A DNA stretch of 64,000 nucleotides from assembly GCF_025642135.1 (NCBI RefSeq), contig NZ_CP106793.1, positions 2,835,001 through 2,899,000 on the forward strand, written 5' to 3'. The translations under genes and the position numbers were made by a program. The DNA comes from Streptomyces cynarae. GTDB lineage: Bacteria > Actinomycetota > Actinomycetes > Streptomycetales > Streptomycetaceae. Of this stretch, positions 53,293-61,777 are shown in pieces. Positions within the stretch are counted from its first letter, which is position 1. The number at the start of each line of letters is the position of its first letter. The notes below the pieces were generated by a model. The model was not told the DNA's origin. It saw nothing but the letters and a program-made list of their open reading frames with translations, and made no database searches.

Positions 53293-53346
53293 CGTCATGT
53301 ACGGGTCATGACGAGTGATGCATGGGTCATGTGCCGGTCATGCGCG
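53293..53346. promoter_or_regulatory. PhoP-box-like tandem 11-bp direct repeats
   Basis: Units start at 53293 (CGTCATGTACG), 53304 (GGTCATGACGA), a 10-nt degenerate unit at 53315, 53325 (GGTCATGTGCC) and 53336 (GGTCATGCGCG). The period is 11 bp. The PhoP direct-repeat consensus in Streptomyces is an 11-nt unit with a GTTCA/GGTCA core. The block lies 120-172 bp upstream of the oxidoreductase and overlaps the dgt stop. Identity of the binder is inferred. Confidence 0.45.
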
Positions 53347-54663
53347 CCCCGTCAGCCGCGCGTGCAGGTGGCCGGCCGAGGCGTCCGTGAGCGAGGCGAT
53401 CTGGTCGACGATCACCCGCTTGCGGGCGCGGTCGTCGGCGGCCTCCTCGAACAGCGCCCTGAACTGCGGGTCCAGTCCGTCGGGCGCGCGGGCGGTCAGC
53501 GCCTCGGCCAGTTCGGCGACGACGACGCGCTGGTCGGCGCGGATCCGCTCCTGCTCGGCGCGCTGCATCACGTACAGGTCGGCGACCGCCTTCAGGACCG
53601 CGCACTCCATGCGGGTGCTGCGGGGCACGACCAGCTCGGCGGCGTATCTGGTCAGGCGCCCGCTTCCGTACGCCGCCCGGGTCGCGCCCTCCGCCGCCAG
53701 GCAGAAGCGGCCGATGAGCTGGCTGGTGGCGTCCTTGAGGCGGCCCTGGGCGATGGCGGAGCCGTCGTACTCGCGTGGCCACCACTGCTGGGCGAGGAGC
53801 CGGTCGAGGGCTTCGGCCAGTTCATCGGGGTCGGTGTCCGCGGGCACGTACCGGCCGGCGGCGACGGCGAAGACCGCCTGCCGCTCCGGTTCGGCGTGCA
53901 GGCTGCCGGGGTCGACGTATCCGGCGTGCAGCCCGTCCTCGAAGTCGTGCACGGAGTAGGCCACGTCGTCGGACCAGTCCATGACCTGGGCCTCGAAGCA
54001 GGTGCGGTGGCCGGGGGCGCCCTTGCGGAACCAGTCGAAGACGGGGCGGTCGTCCTCGTACACGCCGAACTTCGCGGAGGCGGGGTCGGTGGGGTGGGCG
54101 CCGCGCGGCCAGGGGTACTTGGTGGCGGCGTCGAGGACGGCGCGGGTGAGGTTGAGGCCGACGCTGACGAGTTCGCCGGTGCAGACATTGGGGACGAACC
54201 GCTTGGGCTCGATGCGGGCGAGCAGGCGGAGGGACTGGGCGTTGCCCTCGAAGCCGCCGCAGTCGTGAGCGAACGCGTTCAGCGCCTGTTCGCCGTTGTG
54301 CCCGAAGGGCGGGTGGCCGAGGTCGTGGGAGAGGCAGGCGGCCTCCACCAGGTCCGGGTCGCAGCCGAGGGCGGCGCCGAGCTCGCGGCCGACCTGGGCG
54401 CATTCCAGCGAGTGGGTGAGCCGGGTGCGGGGGCTGGCGTCCCAGGCTTCACTCCTGGTGCCGGGGGTGACGACCTGCGTCTTGCCCGCCAGACGGCGCA
54501 GCGCGGCCGAGTGCAGCACTCGGGCGCGGTCACGCTGGAAAGCGGTGCGGCCGGGGCGTTTGTCGGGCTCGGCGGCCCAGCGCTCGGTGTCCGAGGCGTC
54601 GTACGCCGAGCCGTTCTCGCAGCGTGTGGGGGTCTCGTGGGCCTTCGGTGCGATCCCGTCCAT
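53338..54663 (-). CDS. dgt: Deoxyguanosinetriphosphate triphosphohydrolase (dGTPase)
   Basis: A 441-residue HD-domain enzyme that hydrolyses dGTP, or other dNTPs, to the nucleoside and triphosphate. The HD metal centre is seen in [36 protein letters not shown] and the later Asp in [17 protein letters not shown]-terminal [26 protein letters not shown] is family-typical. It follows a frame-broken chelatase gene and precedes dnaG/sigma genes on the same strand, a DNA-replication neighbourhood conserved in Streptomyces. Confidence 0.95.
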   Translation of the reverse strand: MDGIAPKAHETPTRCENGSAYDASDTERWAAEPDKRPGRTAFQRDRARVLHSAALRRLAGKTQVVTPGTRSEAWDASPRTRLTHSLECAQVGRELGAALGCDPDLVEAACLSHDLGHPPFGHNGEQALNAFAHDCGGFEGNAQSLRLLARIEPKRFVPNVCTGELVSVGLNLTRAVLDAATKYPWPRGAHPTDPASAKFGVYEDDRPVFDWFRKGAPGHRTCFEAQVMDWSDDVAYSVHDFEDGLHAGYVDPGSLHAEPERQAVFAVAAGRYVPADTDPDELAEALDRLLAQQWWPREYDGSAIAQGRLKDATSQLIGRFCLAAEGATRAAYGSGRLTRYAAELVVPRSTRMECAVLKAVADLYVMQRAEQERIRADQRVVVAELAEALTARAPDGLDPQFRALFEEAADDRARKRVIVDQIASLTDASAGHLHARLTGRA

Positions 54664-54735
54664 GACCTGACAGTAATCGCAGCCACGGACAATCGGGATG
54701 TCGTCGTCCGTCTCTCGCCGGACCTCAGGCGTGCT

Positions 54736-55637
54736 TCAGGCCGATGCCAGCGCGGGTTCCGTGGCCGCCTCCGGGGTCGCGAGGGCCTGGTCGTAGCGGT
54801 GCAGGGCCAGGCGGGCCATCGCCGCGTGGGCGCCGAGGGGGGCGGCCGCGATCCACGGGGCGGCCTCGGCGCACTCCGTGTGGAAACGGCCGGGCGCGGT
54901 GAAGTACGAGGCGACGGCGACCCGGTGGCGGCCGCGGGCGGCCAGCGCACGCACCGCCTGGGGCACGGTGGGCGCGGCGGCGGAGGCGTACGCGGGGACG
55001 ACGGGGACACCGAGGCGTTCGGCGAGGAGCTGGGCGGTGCGGCGGGTGTCGACGGCGGATTCGGGGTCGCGGGAGCGGCGGCGGCCAGCACCACCGCGCT
55101 GGTGCGGCGCAGGGCGCCGCTCATGCCGGCCGGCCAGCCGGCCTCGACCAGCCGGGCGTACAGGGTCTCCACGAGGAGCGGGTGCGGGCCGAGCGGGGCC
55201 GCCACGCGTGTGTGGGCGCGCGCCGCTGCCGCCGCCTCGGGGATGTCCTGCTTGACGTGGTAGCCGCGGCTGAGCAGCAGCGGTACGAGGACGGCGTGAG
55301 CGTCGCCGAGGGAGGCGAGGGTGTCGGGCAGCAGCGGCTCGTTCAGCTCGATGTGCCCGAGGTGCACCGGCAGGTGCGGGCGCAGCTCACGGACCCGTTC
55401 CATGAGGGTCCTCACCGTCGCCAGGGCACGCGGGTCGCGGCTGCCGTGCGCCACGAGGACGAGCGCGGGCGGGGCGGGACGCCGGCTGCCGTCGAGCGAG
55501 ACGAGGCTGAGCTGACTGCCGAGCTGGCTGGTGATCCGGTTCATGAGCTGCGCCGTACTGTCGAGGTGGGCGCCACCGGGCGGCCGGCCGCCGGGGCGCA
55601 GGGGGGACTCGTCGGGTGGAAGGTTCGACGCCGTCAT
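54736..55637 (-). pseudogene. Sirohydrochlorin chelatase-like (CbiX/SirB), one-base frame break
   Basis: About 300 residues after correction. Two CbiX-like halves are visible: PALVLVAHGSRDPRALATVRTLMERVR with LGHIELNEPLLPD and VLVPLLLSRGYHVKQDIPEAA, and then VVLAAAGSRDPESAVDTRRTAQLLAERLG. The paired HGSRDP and AGSRDP motifs are characteristic. The enzyme inserts Fe (or Co) into sirohydrochlorin for siroheme. One base is missing near 55075-55079; adding it joins the frame to PQAVRALAARGRHRVAVASYFTAPG. The length (902 nt) is one short of a multiple of three. Siroheme serves nitrite and sulfite reductases, which fits the nearby nitrate reductase. Confidence 0.75.
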
Positions 55638-55795
55638 GCACCGATCCTGGCGGCAGCAGGTTGCCGCGCCGTTGCGCGGCCGTGACCGGCTTGTTTTCCG
55701 GCGTTTCACGGCGCGGGCGCGGACGGTGTGAGGGGGATCGCGAGAGGTGCGCGAACCGGATGGCTGTTCGCCGCGTCCCTCTTGGCATGCCGGGC

Positions 55796-56476
55796 ATGAA
55801 GATCCGCAGACCGAGGCTGCCGCGCACGCGCGCCGGACAGCGCAGGGCCGTTCAGGTCCTGGCGGCGCTGTGCGTGCTGGCACTGCTGCCGGCCACCTGG
55901 TTGTACCTGACCACGGCCGACCGGCTGCGCACCACCGCGGACGTGCCGCGAACCGAGGTCGCCGTCGTCTTCGGCGCGGGCCTGTGGGGCGGCGAGCCGT
56001 CGCCTTACCTCGCCCATCGCCTGGACGTGGCGGCGGCCCTGTACCGGGCGGGCCGGATCAAGGTCGTCCTGGTCACCGGGGACAACAGCCGCAAGGACTA
56101 CGACGAGCCGGACGCGATGCGCGCGTACCTGGCGCGGCACGGCGTACCGCGCGAGCGCGTCGTGACCGACTACGCCGGCTTCGACACCTGGGACTCCTGC
56201 GTCCGGGCGAAGAAGATCTTCGGTGTCGACCGGGCCGTCCTGGTCAGCCAGGGCTTCCACATCCGCCGCGCGGTCGCCCTGTGCCAGGCGGCGGGCGTGA
56301 CGTCGTACGGCGTCGGGGTGGACGCCAAGCATGACGTGACCTGGTACTACGGCGGCACCCGGGAGGTCTTCGCGGCGGGCAAGGCGGCCCTGGACGTGCT
56401 GTTCCGCCCGGACCCGACGTTCCTCGGGCCGAAGGAGCAGGGGGTCACCAAGGCGCTGGCGGGGGCACGGGACTGA
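55796..56476 (+). CDS. SanA/YdcF-like DUF218 membrane protein
   Basis: About 226 residues: basic N terminus, one membrane segment (VQVLAALCVLALLPATWLYL), then an extracytoplasmic DUF218 domain (VAVVFGAGLWGGEPSPYLAHRLDVAAALYRAGRIKVVLVTGDN, VLVSQGFHIRRAVALCQAAGV). SanA of E. coli affects envelope permeability, notably vancomycin resistance; whether that applies here is unknown. No good ribosome site marks the start; ATG 55787 and 55760 are alternatives. It lies 2 bp ahead of the next gene. Confidence 0.85.
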   Translation: MKIRRPRLPRTRAGQRRAVQVLAALCVLALLPATWLYLTTADRLRTTADVPRTEVAVVFGAGLWGGEPSPYLAHRLDVAAALYRAGRIKVVLVTGDNSRKDYDEPDAMRAYLARHGVPRERVVTDYAGFDTWDSCVRAKKIFGVDRAVLVSQGFHIRRAVALCQAAGVTSYGVGVDAKHDVTWYYGGTREVFAAGKAALDVLFRPDPTFLGPKEQGVTKALAGARD

Positions 56477-56478
56477 GC

Positions 56479-57951
56479 GTGGAGATCACGGACCTGACGC
56501 CCGCCGAGCGCCGCGTGTGGGAGGCCTTCCCGCTCGGCGAGGGCGTGGACTTCCGCGAGGACGAGGACGAGGACCCCGTCCAGGGCGCCTCATGGGGGCC
56601 CGAGCGGACCCTGCGGGCGGAGGTGCTGCGTGCGCTGCTGCTGGACGGGCCGGTGCGGGACGACCGGATCGCCGGACTGAAGGTGTGGGGCGCACGCATC
56701 ACCGGGCGGCTGGACCTCAAGTACGGGACGGTCGAGCACTCCATCCGCCTGCGGTGCTGCCACTTCGATCAGGCGCCGGACCTGTACGGGGCGCGGATCG
56801 TCGCCCTGGTCCTGAACGACTCGGTGCTGCCCGGGCTGACGGCGGGGAACCTCCGCTCCGAGGGCGTCGTACGGATCACCTGCTGCCGCATCGCGGGTCC
56901 GGTGCGGCTGGCGGGGGCGAAGATCTCCAGCGCGTTCTTCGCCAACGCGGCCCGGCTGGGCACGCCCGACGACGAGACCCCCGAGGAGCCCGTCCTCCAG
57001 CTCAACCACGCCGAGGTGAGCACGGACGTGTGGGCCGCCGGGCTCGTCGCGCACGGCCAGGTACGGATGAACGGTGCCACCGTCGGCGGGCAGGTCAACC
57101 TCGAGAACGCCGAGTTGTACGCCCCTGGCGGGACCGCCCTGCACGCCGAGACCCTGACGGTCGGCACCGACCTGCACGCCAGGGGGCTACGTGCCCGTGG
57201 CCGGGTCAATGTGAGCGGGGCCCGGATTCCCCGCCACCTCAGTCTGACCGGGGCCCGTCTGTCCCACCCGGGCGGACAGGCCCTGCGCGCCAGCAGCAGT
57301 GTCGTCGGCGAGCTGTGGCTGCGCGGCGCCGCGCCCGTCGAGGGCGTCGTCAATCTGCGCGGCGCCCAGGTGGACCTGCTGCACGTGCCGCCGGAGGTGT
57401 GGCCCGGGCAGGTCCGGCTGGACGGGCTCGGTTACCGGGTACTCGCCCCGCACCTGCCCGCCGAGCGGCGGCTCCCGCTGCTGGAACGCGACACGGACGG
57501 CTATCTCCCGTACTCCTACGAGCAGTTGAGCACGGCCTACCGCACCGCGGGCGACGACGCCGCCGCCCGCACCGTCCAGCTGGCCAAGCTCCGCCGCCAC
57601 CGGAGCACCCTGCCCCGGTACGCCCGGCTGTGGGGGTATGTGCAGGACGCCGCCGTGGGCTACGGCTTCCGCCCGATGCGGGCCGCGGGCTGGCTGCTGG
57701 TGCTGCTGTGCACCGGTACGCTCGCCTTCGCACTGCACCGTCCGCCCGCGCTGAAGCCGTCCGAGGCGCCCGGCTTCAACCCGTTCGTCTACACCCTGGA
57801 CCTGCTGCTGCCGATCGTCGACTTCGGCCAGCAGGGGGCGTACGCGCCGCGCGGCTGGTACCAGTGGCTGTCCTACCTGCTGATCGCCACCGGCTGGGTG
57901 CTGGCGACGACGATCGCGGCGGGCGTCACACGCTCGCTGAACCGGCAGTAG
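56479..57951 (+). CDS. Repeat-containing membrane protein (pentapeptide/bactofilin-like)
   Basis: A 490-residue protein starting at GTG 56479, 2 nt after the SanA-like stop. Residues about 60-300 consist of imperfect repeats with A/S-x-hydrophobic turns (LKVWGARITGRLDLKYGTV, GLVAHGQVRMNGATVGGQVNLENAELYA, RVNVSGARIPRHLSLTGARLS), suggestive of a beta-helix. The end has two or three membrane segments (GWLLVLLCTGTLAFAL, WLSYLLIATGWVLATTIAAGV). It is sometimes annotated as an oxidoreductase, for which I see no evidence. Probably a membrane-tethered beta-helix scaffold; function unknown. Confidence 0.75.
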   Translation: MEITDLTPAERRVWEAFPLGEGVDFREDEDEDPVQGASWGPERTLRAEVLRALLLDGPVRDDRIAGLKVWGARITGRLDLKYGTVEHSIRLRCCHFDQAPDLYGARIVALVLNDSVLPGLTAGNLRSEGVVRITCCRIAGPVRLAGAKISSAFFANAARLGTPDDETPEEPVLQLNHAEVSTDVWAAGLVAHGQVRMNGATVGGQVNLENAELYAPGGTALHAETLTVGTDLHARGLRARGRVNVSGARIPRHLSLTGARLSHPGGQALRASSSVVGELWLRGAAPVEGVVNLRGAQVDLLHVPPEVWPGQVRLDGLGYRVLAPHLPAERRLPLLERDTDGYLPYSYEQLSTAYRTAGDDAAARTVQLAKLRRHRSTLPRYARLWGYVQDAAVGYGFRPMRAAGWLLVLLCTGTLAFALHRPPALKPSEAPGFNPFVYTLDLLLPIVDFGQQGAYAPRGWYQWLSYLLIATGWVLATTIAAGVTRSLNRQ

Positions 57952-57964
57952 GCCCGGGGCCGCG

Positions 57965-58002
57965 GACCTCACGCCGCCCCGGGGGCGGCGGGGAGGTCCT
58001 GG
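57965..58002. terminator. Hairpin between repeat membrane protein and nitrate reductase
   Basis: GGACCTC (57964-57970) and GAGGTCC (57992-57998) close a structure containing CGCCGCCCC/GGGGCGGCG. It begins about 12 nt after the stop. Confidence 0.5.
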
Positions 58003-58012
58003 TCCCGGCCGT

Positions 58013-58050
58013 GTAACCGGCAACGCCCCGCCGCGTAACACGCCCGACGC
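58013..58050 (+). promoter_or_regulatory. GlnR-box-like repeat upstream of nitrate reductase
   Basis: GTAAC (58013-58017), 6 nt, CGCCC, 6 nt, GTAAC (58035-58039), 6 nt, GACGC (58046-58050): 22-bp periodicity and both GTnAC half-sites of the Streptomyces GlnR box, with weaker GAAAC halves. It ends 12 bp before the start codon, which is closer than expected for an activator site. Confidence 0.45.
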
Positions 58051-58062
58051 ACGCTGAGCGGC

Positions 58063-60228
58063 ATGCAGACCACCTCGACGCCCACGCACTGCCCGTACTG
58101 CGCCCTGCAGTGCGGGATGAACCTCAATCCCACGCCCGAGGGGGGCGTCGAGGTGGCCGAGCGTGCCGACTTCCCGGTGAACCGGGGCGCGCTGTGCGGC
58201 AAGGGCCGTACGGCGCCCGAGGTGCTGTCGTCACGGGTGCGGCTGACGTCGCCGCTGGTCCGGTCCGGGGGCGAGCTCAGGCCTGCCACCTGGGAGGAGG
58301 CGCTGGACCGTATCGCCGGGGCGTTCTCGCGCGCCCGGGCGGAGCACGGGCCGGACGCGCTCGGCGTGTTCGGCGGGGGCGGGCTGACGAACGAGAAGGC
58401 GTACACGCTCGGGAAGTTCGCCCGGGTGGTGCTCGGCACCTCGCAGATCGACTACAACGGGCGGTTCTGCATGTCGTCCGCGGCGGCCGCGGGGACGAAG
58501 GCGTTCGGGCTCGACCGGGGGCTGCCGTTCCCGCTGGAGGACATCCCGAAGACCGGGTGTGTGATCCTCGTCGGCTCCAACCTCGCCGAGACGATGCCAC
58601 CGGCGCTGCGGTATCTGACGGAGCTCAAGGAGAACGGCGGAACGCTGATCGTCGTCGATCCGCGGCGGACGCGGACGGCCGAGCAGGCGGATCTGCATCT
58701 GGCGCCGCGCCCGGGCACGGACCTCGCGCTGGCGCTCGGCCTGCTGCACCTGGTGGTCGCCGAGGGACGCACGGACGAGGCGTACATCCGGGAGCGCACC
58801 AGCGGTTGGGAGGAGGCGCGGGCGGCGGCGATGGCGCACTGGCCGGAGTACGTGGAGCGGATCACGGGGGTGTCCGTTCCGCAGCTCCGGGAGGCCGTAC
58901 GGCTGTTCTGCGCGCCGGAGAACGCGATGGTGCTGACCGCGCGCGGGCCCGAGCAGCAGTCCAAGGGCACGGACACGGTGAGCGCGTGGATCAACCTGTG
59001 CCTGGCCACCGGGCGCGCCGGCCGCCCCCTGTCCGGCTACGGATGTCTGACCGGGCAGGGCAACGGGCAGGGCGGCCGGGAGCACGGCCAGAAGGCCGAC
59101 CAGCTGCCCGGCTACCGCAAGCTGACCGACCCGGCGGCACGCCGGCACGTGGCGGAGGTGTGGGGCGTGCACCCGGACTCCCTGCCGGGCCCGGGCCGCA
59201 GTGCATACGAACTCCTCGACGCCCTCGGCACGGACATCCGCACGCTGCTGCTGATGGGCTCCAACCCGGTGGTGTCGGCCCCGCGCGCCGCGCACATCGA
59301 GGACCGGCTGCGCTCGCTGGACTTCCTCGCCGTCTGCGACGTGGTCCTGTCGGAGACGGCGGAGCTGGCGGACGTGGTGCTGCCGGTCACGCAGTGGGCG
59401 GAGGAGACGGGCACGACGACCAACCTGGAGGGCCGGGTCCTGCTGCGCCGCCGCGCGCTGACCCCGCCGCCCGGGGTGCGCAGCGACCTGGAGGTCATGC
59501 ACGAACTCGCCGCCCGCCTGGGCGTGGAGAAGGGCTTCCCCACGGACCCGGAGGAGGTCTTCGAGGAACTGCGCCGAGCCAGCGCGGGCGGTCCGGCGGA
59601 CTACTCCGGGATCACCTACCGCAGGCTGGCGGAGGAGAACGGGGTGTTCTGGCCGTGCCCGGCGCCGGCCGACAGCGCGGAGCCGGAGGGGCGCGCCGGT
59701 GTCGAGGGGGCGAGCGCGCTCAGTCCCTCGGGCGAACCGGCGCCCGGCGTCCGCCCCGGCACCCCCCGTCTCTTCCTCGACCGTTTCGCCACCGAGGACG
59801 GACGGGCCCTGTTCGCCGCCGTGTCCTACCGGGCGGTCGCCGAGGAACCCGACGACGCGTACCCGGTGCTGCTGACCACCGGGCGCGTGGTGGCGCAGTA
59901 CCAGTCGGGGGCGCAGACGCGCCGTGTCGCGGAGCTGAACGCCGCCGCGCCCGGGCCGTTCGTGGAGATGCACCCGCGGCTGGCGGAACGGCTCGGCGCG
60001 TCGGAGGGGGACGCGGTAGCGGTGGTGTCACGGCGGGGACGGGCCGTCGCGCCCGCGCGGATCAGCCGTGCCATCCGGCCCGACACCGTGTTCATGCCGT
60101 TCCACTGGCCGGGCGAGGGCCGCGCCAACACGCTGACCAACCCCGCCCTGGACCCCACCTCGCGCATGCCCGAGTTCAAGGTGTGCGCGGTACGGCTGGA
60201 GCGCTTGGGCCAGGGCTCCGCGGAGTGA
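58063..60228 (+). CDS. narB: Assimilatory nitrate reductase catalytic subunit
   Basis: A 721-residue molybdopterin bis-MGD oxidoreductase. The Fe4S4 ligands are Cys10, Cys13, Cys17 and Cys45 (CPYCALQCGMN and LCGKG). A molybdenum-ligating cysteine is likely in IDYNGRFCMSSAAAAG, as in NapA/NarB. GSNLAETMPP, RGPEQQSKGTDTVSAWINLCLATG and the C-terminal MPFHWPGEGRANTLTNPALDP are typical of NarB/NasC. It reduces nitrate to nitrite for assimilation in the cytoplasm. ATG 58063. I recall the S. coelicolor equivalent as SCO2473. Nitrite reductase genes are not in the window; the siroheme chelatase 2.4 kb away is a metabolic partner. Confidence 0.9.
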   Translation: MQTTSTPTHCPYCALQCGMNLNPTPEGGVEVAERADFPVNRGALCGKGRTAPEVLSSRVRLTSPLVRSGGELRPATWEEALDRIAGAFSRARAEHGPDALGVFGGGGLTNEKAYTLGKFARVVLGTSQIDYNGRFCMSSAAAAGTKAFGLDRGLPFPLEDIPKTGCVILVGSNLAETMPPALRYLTELKENGGTLIVVDPRRTRTAEQADLHLAPRPGTDLALALGLLHLVVAEGRTDEAYIRERTSGWEEARAAAMAHWPEYVERITGVSVPQLREAVRLFCAPENAMVLTARGPEQQSKGTDTVSAWINLCLATGRAGRPLSGYGCLTGQGNGQGGREHGQKADQLPGYRKLTDPAARRHVAEVWGVHPDSLPGPGRSAYELLDALGTDIRTLLLMGSNPVVSAPRAAHIEDRLRSLDFLAVCDVVLSETAELADVVLPVTQWAEETGTTTNLEGRVLLRRRALTPPPGVRSDLEVMHELAARLGVEKGFPTDPEEVFEELRRASAGGPADYSGITYRRLAEENGVFWPCPAPADSAEPEGRAGVEGASALSPSGEPAPGVRPGTPRLFLDRFATEDGRALFAAVSYRAVAEEPDDAYPVLLTTGRVVAQYQSGAQTRRVAELNAAAPGPFVEMHPRLAERLGASEGDAVAVVSRRGRAVAPARISRAIRPDTVFMPFHWPGEGRANTLTNPALDPTSRMPEFKVCAVRLERLGQGSAE

Positions 60229-61117
60229 GGGCGGAGGTGGGCGTACGGGACGCGCTCGCCGCACTGTCCGGCGGTGGCGTGCCGTCGGTCGACGCGCTGC
60301 TCGGCAGGGAGGAGGTGGGCGCGCCGCCCGCTCCGGTGTTCTCCCGCGTCGGGTCGATGCCGACGGTCAGCGTCGCGACGAGGCCCGTCTCGGCGTCCCC
60401 GGTGACCGTCATCAGTCCGTCCCTGGCGCCGCCACCGCGGTAGACCGGGTCGTGCGCGAGCCGGGTACGGGTGCCGGTGTGCTGGGTGTACGGGGCCTTG
60501 GCGTACACCGCGTCGGCGTCGCCGTCGGGGAAGAAGAGCTGCCCGGTCCAGTTGACCCTGCCGCCCTTGTAGGTGCCGGCGGTCTTCTTGCCTCCGGTGT
60601 GCACCTTGACGTGGAGGTGCGGGGCGCGCCCCGTGTACCAGCCGGGGAAGATCGTCACGAACTCGACGACGCCGTCGGCGCCGGTCGTCTGGAAGCCGCG
60701 CAGGTACGTCGTGGGGGCGGTGCCGCTGGCGTGGCTCTCGGCGGGTGCCGTGCCGCCCGGGTGCACGGCGGGGAAGCCGGAGTGGTAGCCCCAGGCGTCG
60801 CACTGCCAGATCTCGACGGCCGCGTCCTTCAGGAGCGCGCAGGCATGGGGCTCGTCGCGCACGGTGAGCCGTACGGTGAGCGGGACCCCTTCCTTGCCCT
60901 CGGTGACGTCCCTGCGGAAGGGCGCGTCGGCCAGGTGGTACGGCCCTTGCGTGACGCTCGGGTTGAGCACGCACAGCTCCGCGCCGGGTGCCTTGTGGGC
61001 GTCCGGAGCGTGCCGGTGGGAGGACGAGCAGGCGCCGGTCCCCAGTCCCAGGACGGCTCCCACGGCGGCACCGCCCAGCCTGAGCGCACGCCGCCGGGTG
61101 AGGTCGCTATCGGTCAT
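60176..61117 (-). CDS. Tat-exported lipoprotein, intradiol ring-cleavage dioxygenase
   Basis: About 313 residues. N-terminal TRRRALRLGGAAVGAVLGLGTGACSSS combines a twin-arginine motif and a lipobox. The core shows an intradiol dioxygenase fold with likely iron ligands in YHSGF, GWYTGRAPHLHVKV (Tyr and two His) and nearby Tyr. An Ala/Ser/Pro-rich tail follows. Extracellular members of this family open aromatic diols, such as those from lignin. ATG 61117. The last 53 bp overlap the convergent nitrate reductase gene. Confidence 0.87.
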   Translation of the reverse strand: MTDSDLTRRRALRLGGAAVGAVLGLGTGACSSSHRHAPDAHKAPGAELCVLNPSVTQGPYHLADAPFRRDVTEGKEGVPLTVRLTVRDEPHACALLKDAAVEIWQCDAWGYHSGFPAVHPGGTAPAESHASGTAPTTYLRGFQTTGADGVVEFVTIFPGWYTGRAPHLHVKVHTGGKKTAGTYKGGRVNWTGQLFFPDGDADAVYAKAPYTQHTGTRTRLAHDPVYRGGGARDGLMTVTGDAETGLVATLTVGIDPTRENTGAGGAPTSSLPSSASTDGTPPPDSAASASRTPTSALTPRSPGPSAPAVPRTP

Positions 61118-61218
61118 GGCCGGGACCCTAGGTGGCGCGGTGCGACGGTGAGTGGGGGCGCACGGGGTGGTCGCCCACACGAGGGACGGGAACGGCTCTT
61201 TCGCCAAGTGGCGGGCCA

Positions 61219-61632
61219 TCAGCGGCGGGCGCGCCAGTCCCCGCTCTCGATGAGCTTGCCCCGCCGCCGCAGCCGGGTCGCGACCGCGGGGGCGGCCAGG
61301 TACACCCAGGCCCGTACGGTCCTGCCGTCCGCGGCGGTCACCTCCCGCTGCACCCGCTCGTAGAGGCTGCGCGGATCACCCGGCACGTACTCCTCGAGGC
61401 GGTCCAGCAGGACGAGGAGACCGTCGTACGCCTCGGGCCGGGCGGTGACGATCTCGCCGGTGACCGTGCCGCCGTCCGCGTCCGCCACCGCGTAGGGGTA
61501 GCCCGGCCCTTCGTACAGCACCGCGCCCGGCAGCAGGCCCGGTTCCTCGGAGCCGGTGCGGCCGTGCAGGAAGAGGGCGTGGTTGTGCTCCCCCGGGCGC
61601 AGCGTCCCGTAGACGAAGAACGGCAGTCTCAC
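61219..61632 (-). CDS. Gamma-glutamylcyclotransferase-like protein (AIG2/GGCT fold)
   Basis: A 137-residue protein. FVYGTLRPGEHNHALF is the substrate loop and LLDRLEEYVPGDPRSLYER holds the catalytic Glu of the GGCT/AIG2 fold. These enzymes cyclise gamma-glutamyl groups to 5-oxoproline, but many family members have other substrates. GTG 61632. It is on the same strand as the dioxygenase gene but about 100 bp away, without clear coupling. Confidence 0.87.
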   Translation of the reverse strand: MRLPFFVYGTLRPGEHNHALFLHGRTGSEEPGLLPGAVLYEGPGYPYAVADADGGTVTGEIVTARPEAYDGLLVLLDRLEEYVPGDPRSLYERVQREVTAADGRTVRAWVYLAAPAVATRLRRRGKLIESGDWRARR

Positions 61633-61777
61633 AGAACCGATTCTTCCCCCTCACACATCTCCCCTGCCGCTCCATGGACATGACATGCCCTGGACCCTTC
61701 AATCGGAGGGACGTCAGGGGGTTCCCCCTCCCCTGCCCTCCCCAATTGCGCCCCCGGGCGCCTTCCCTAGGAGACCG

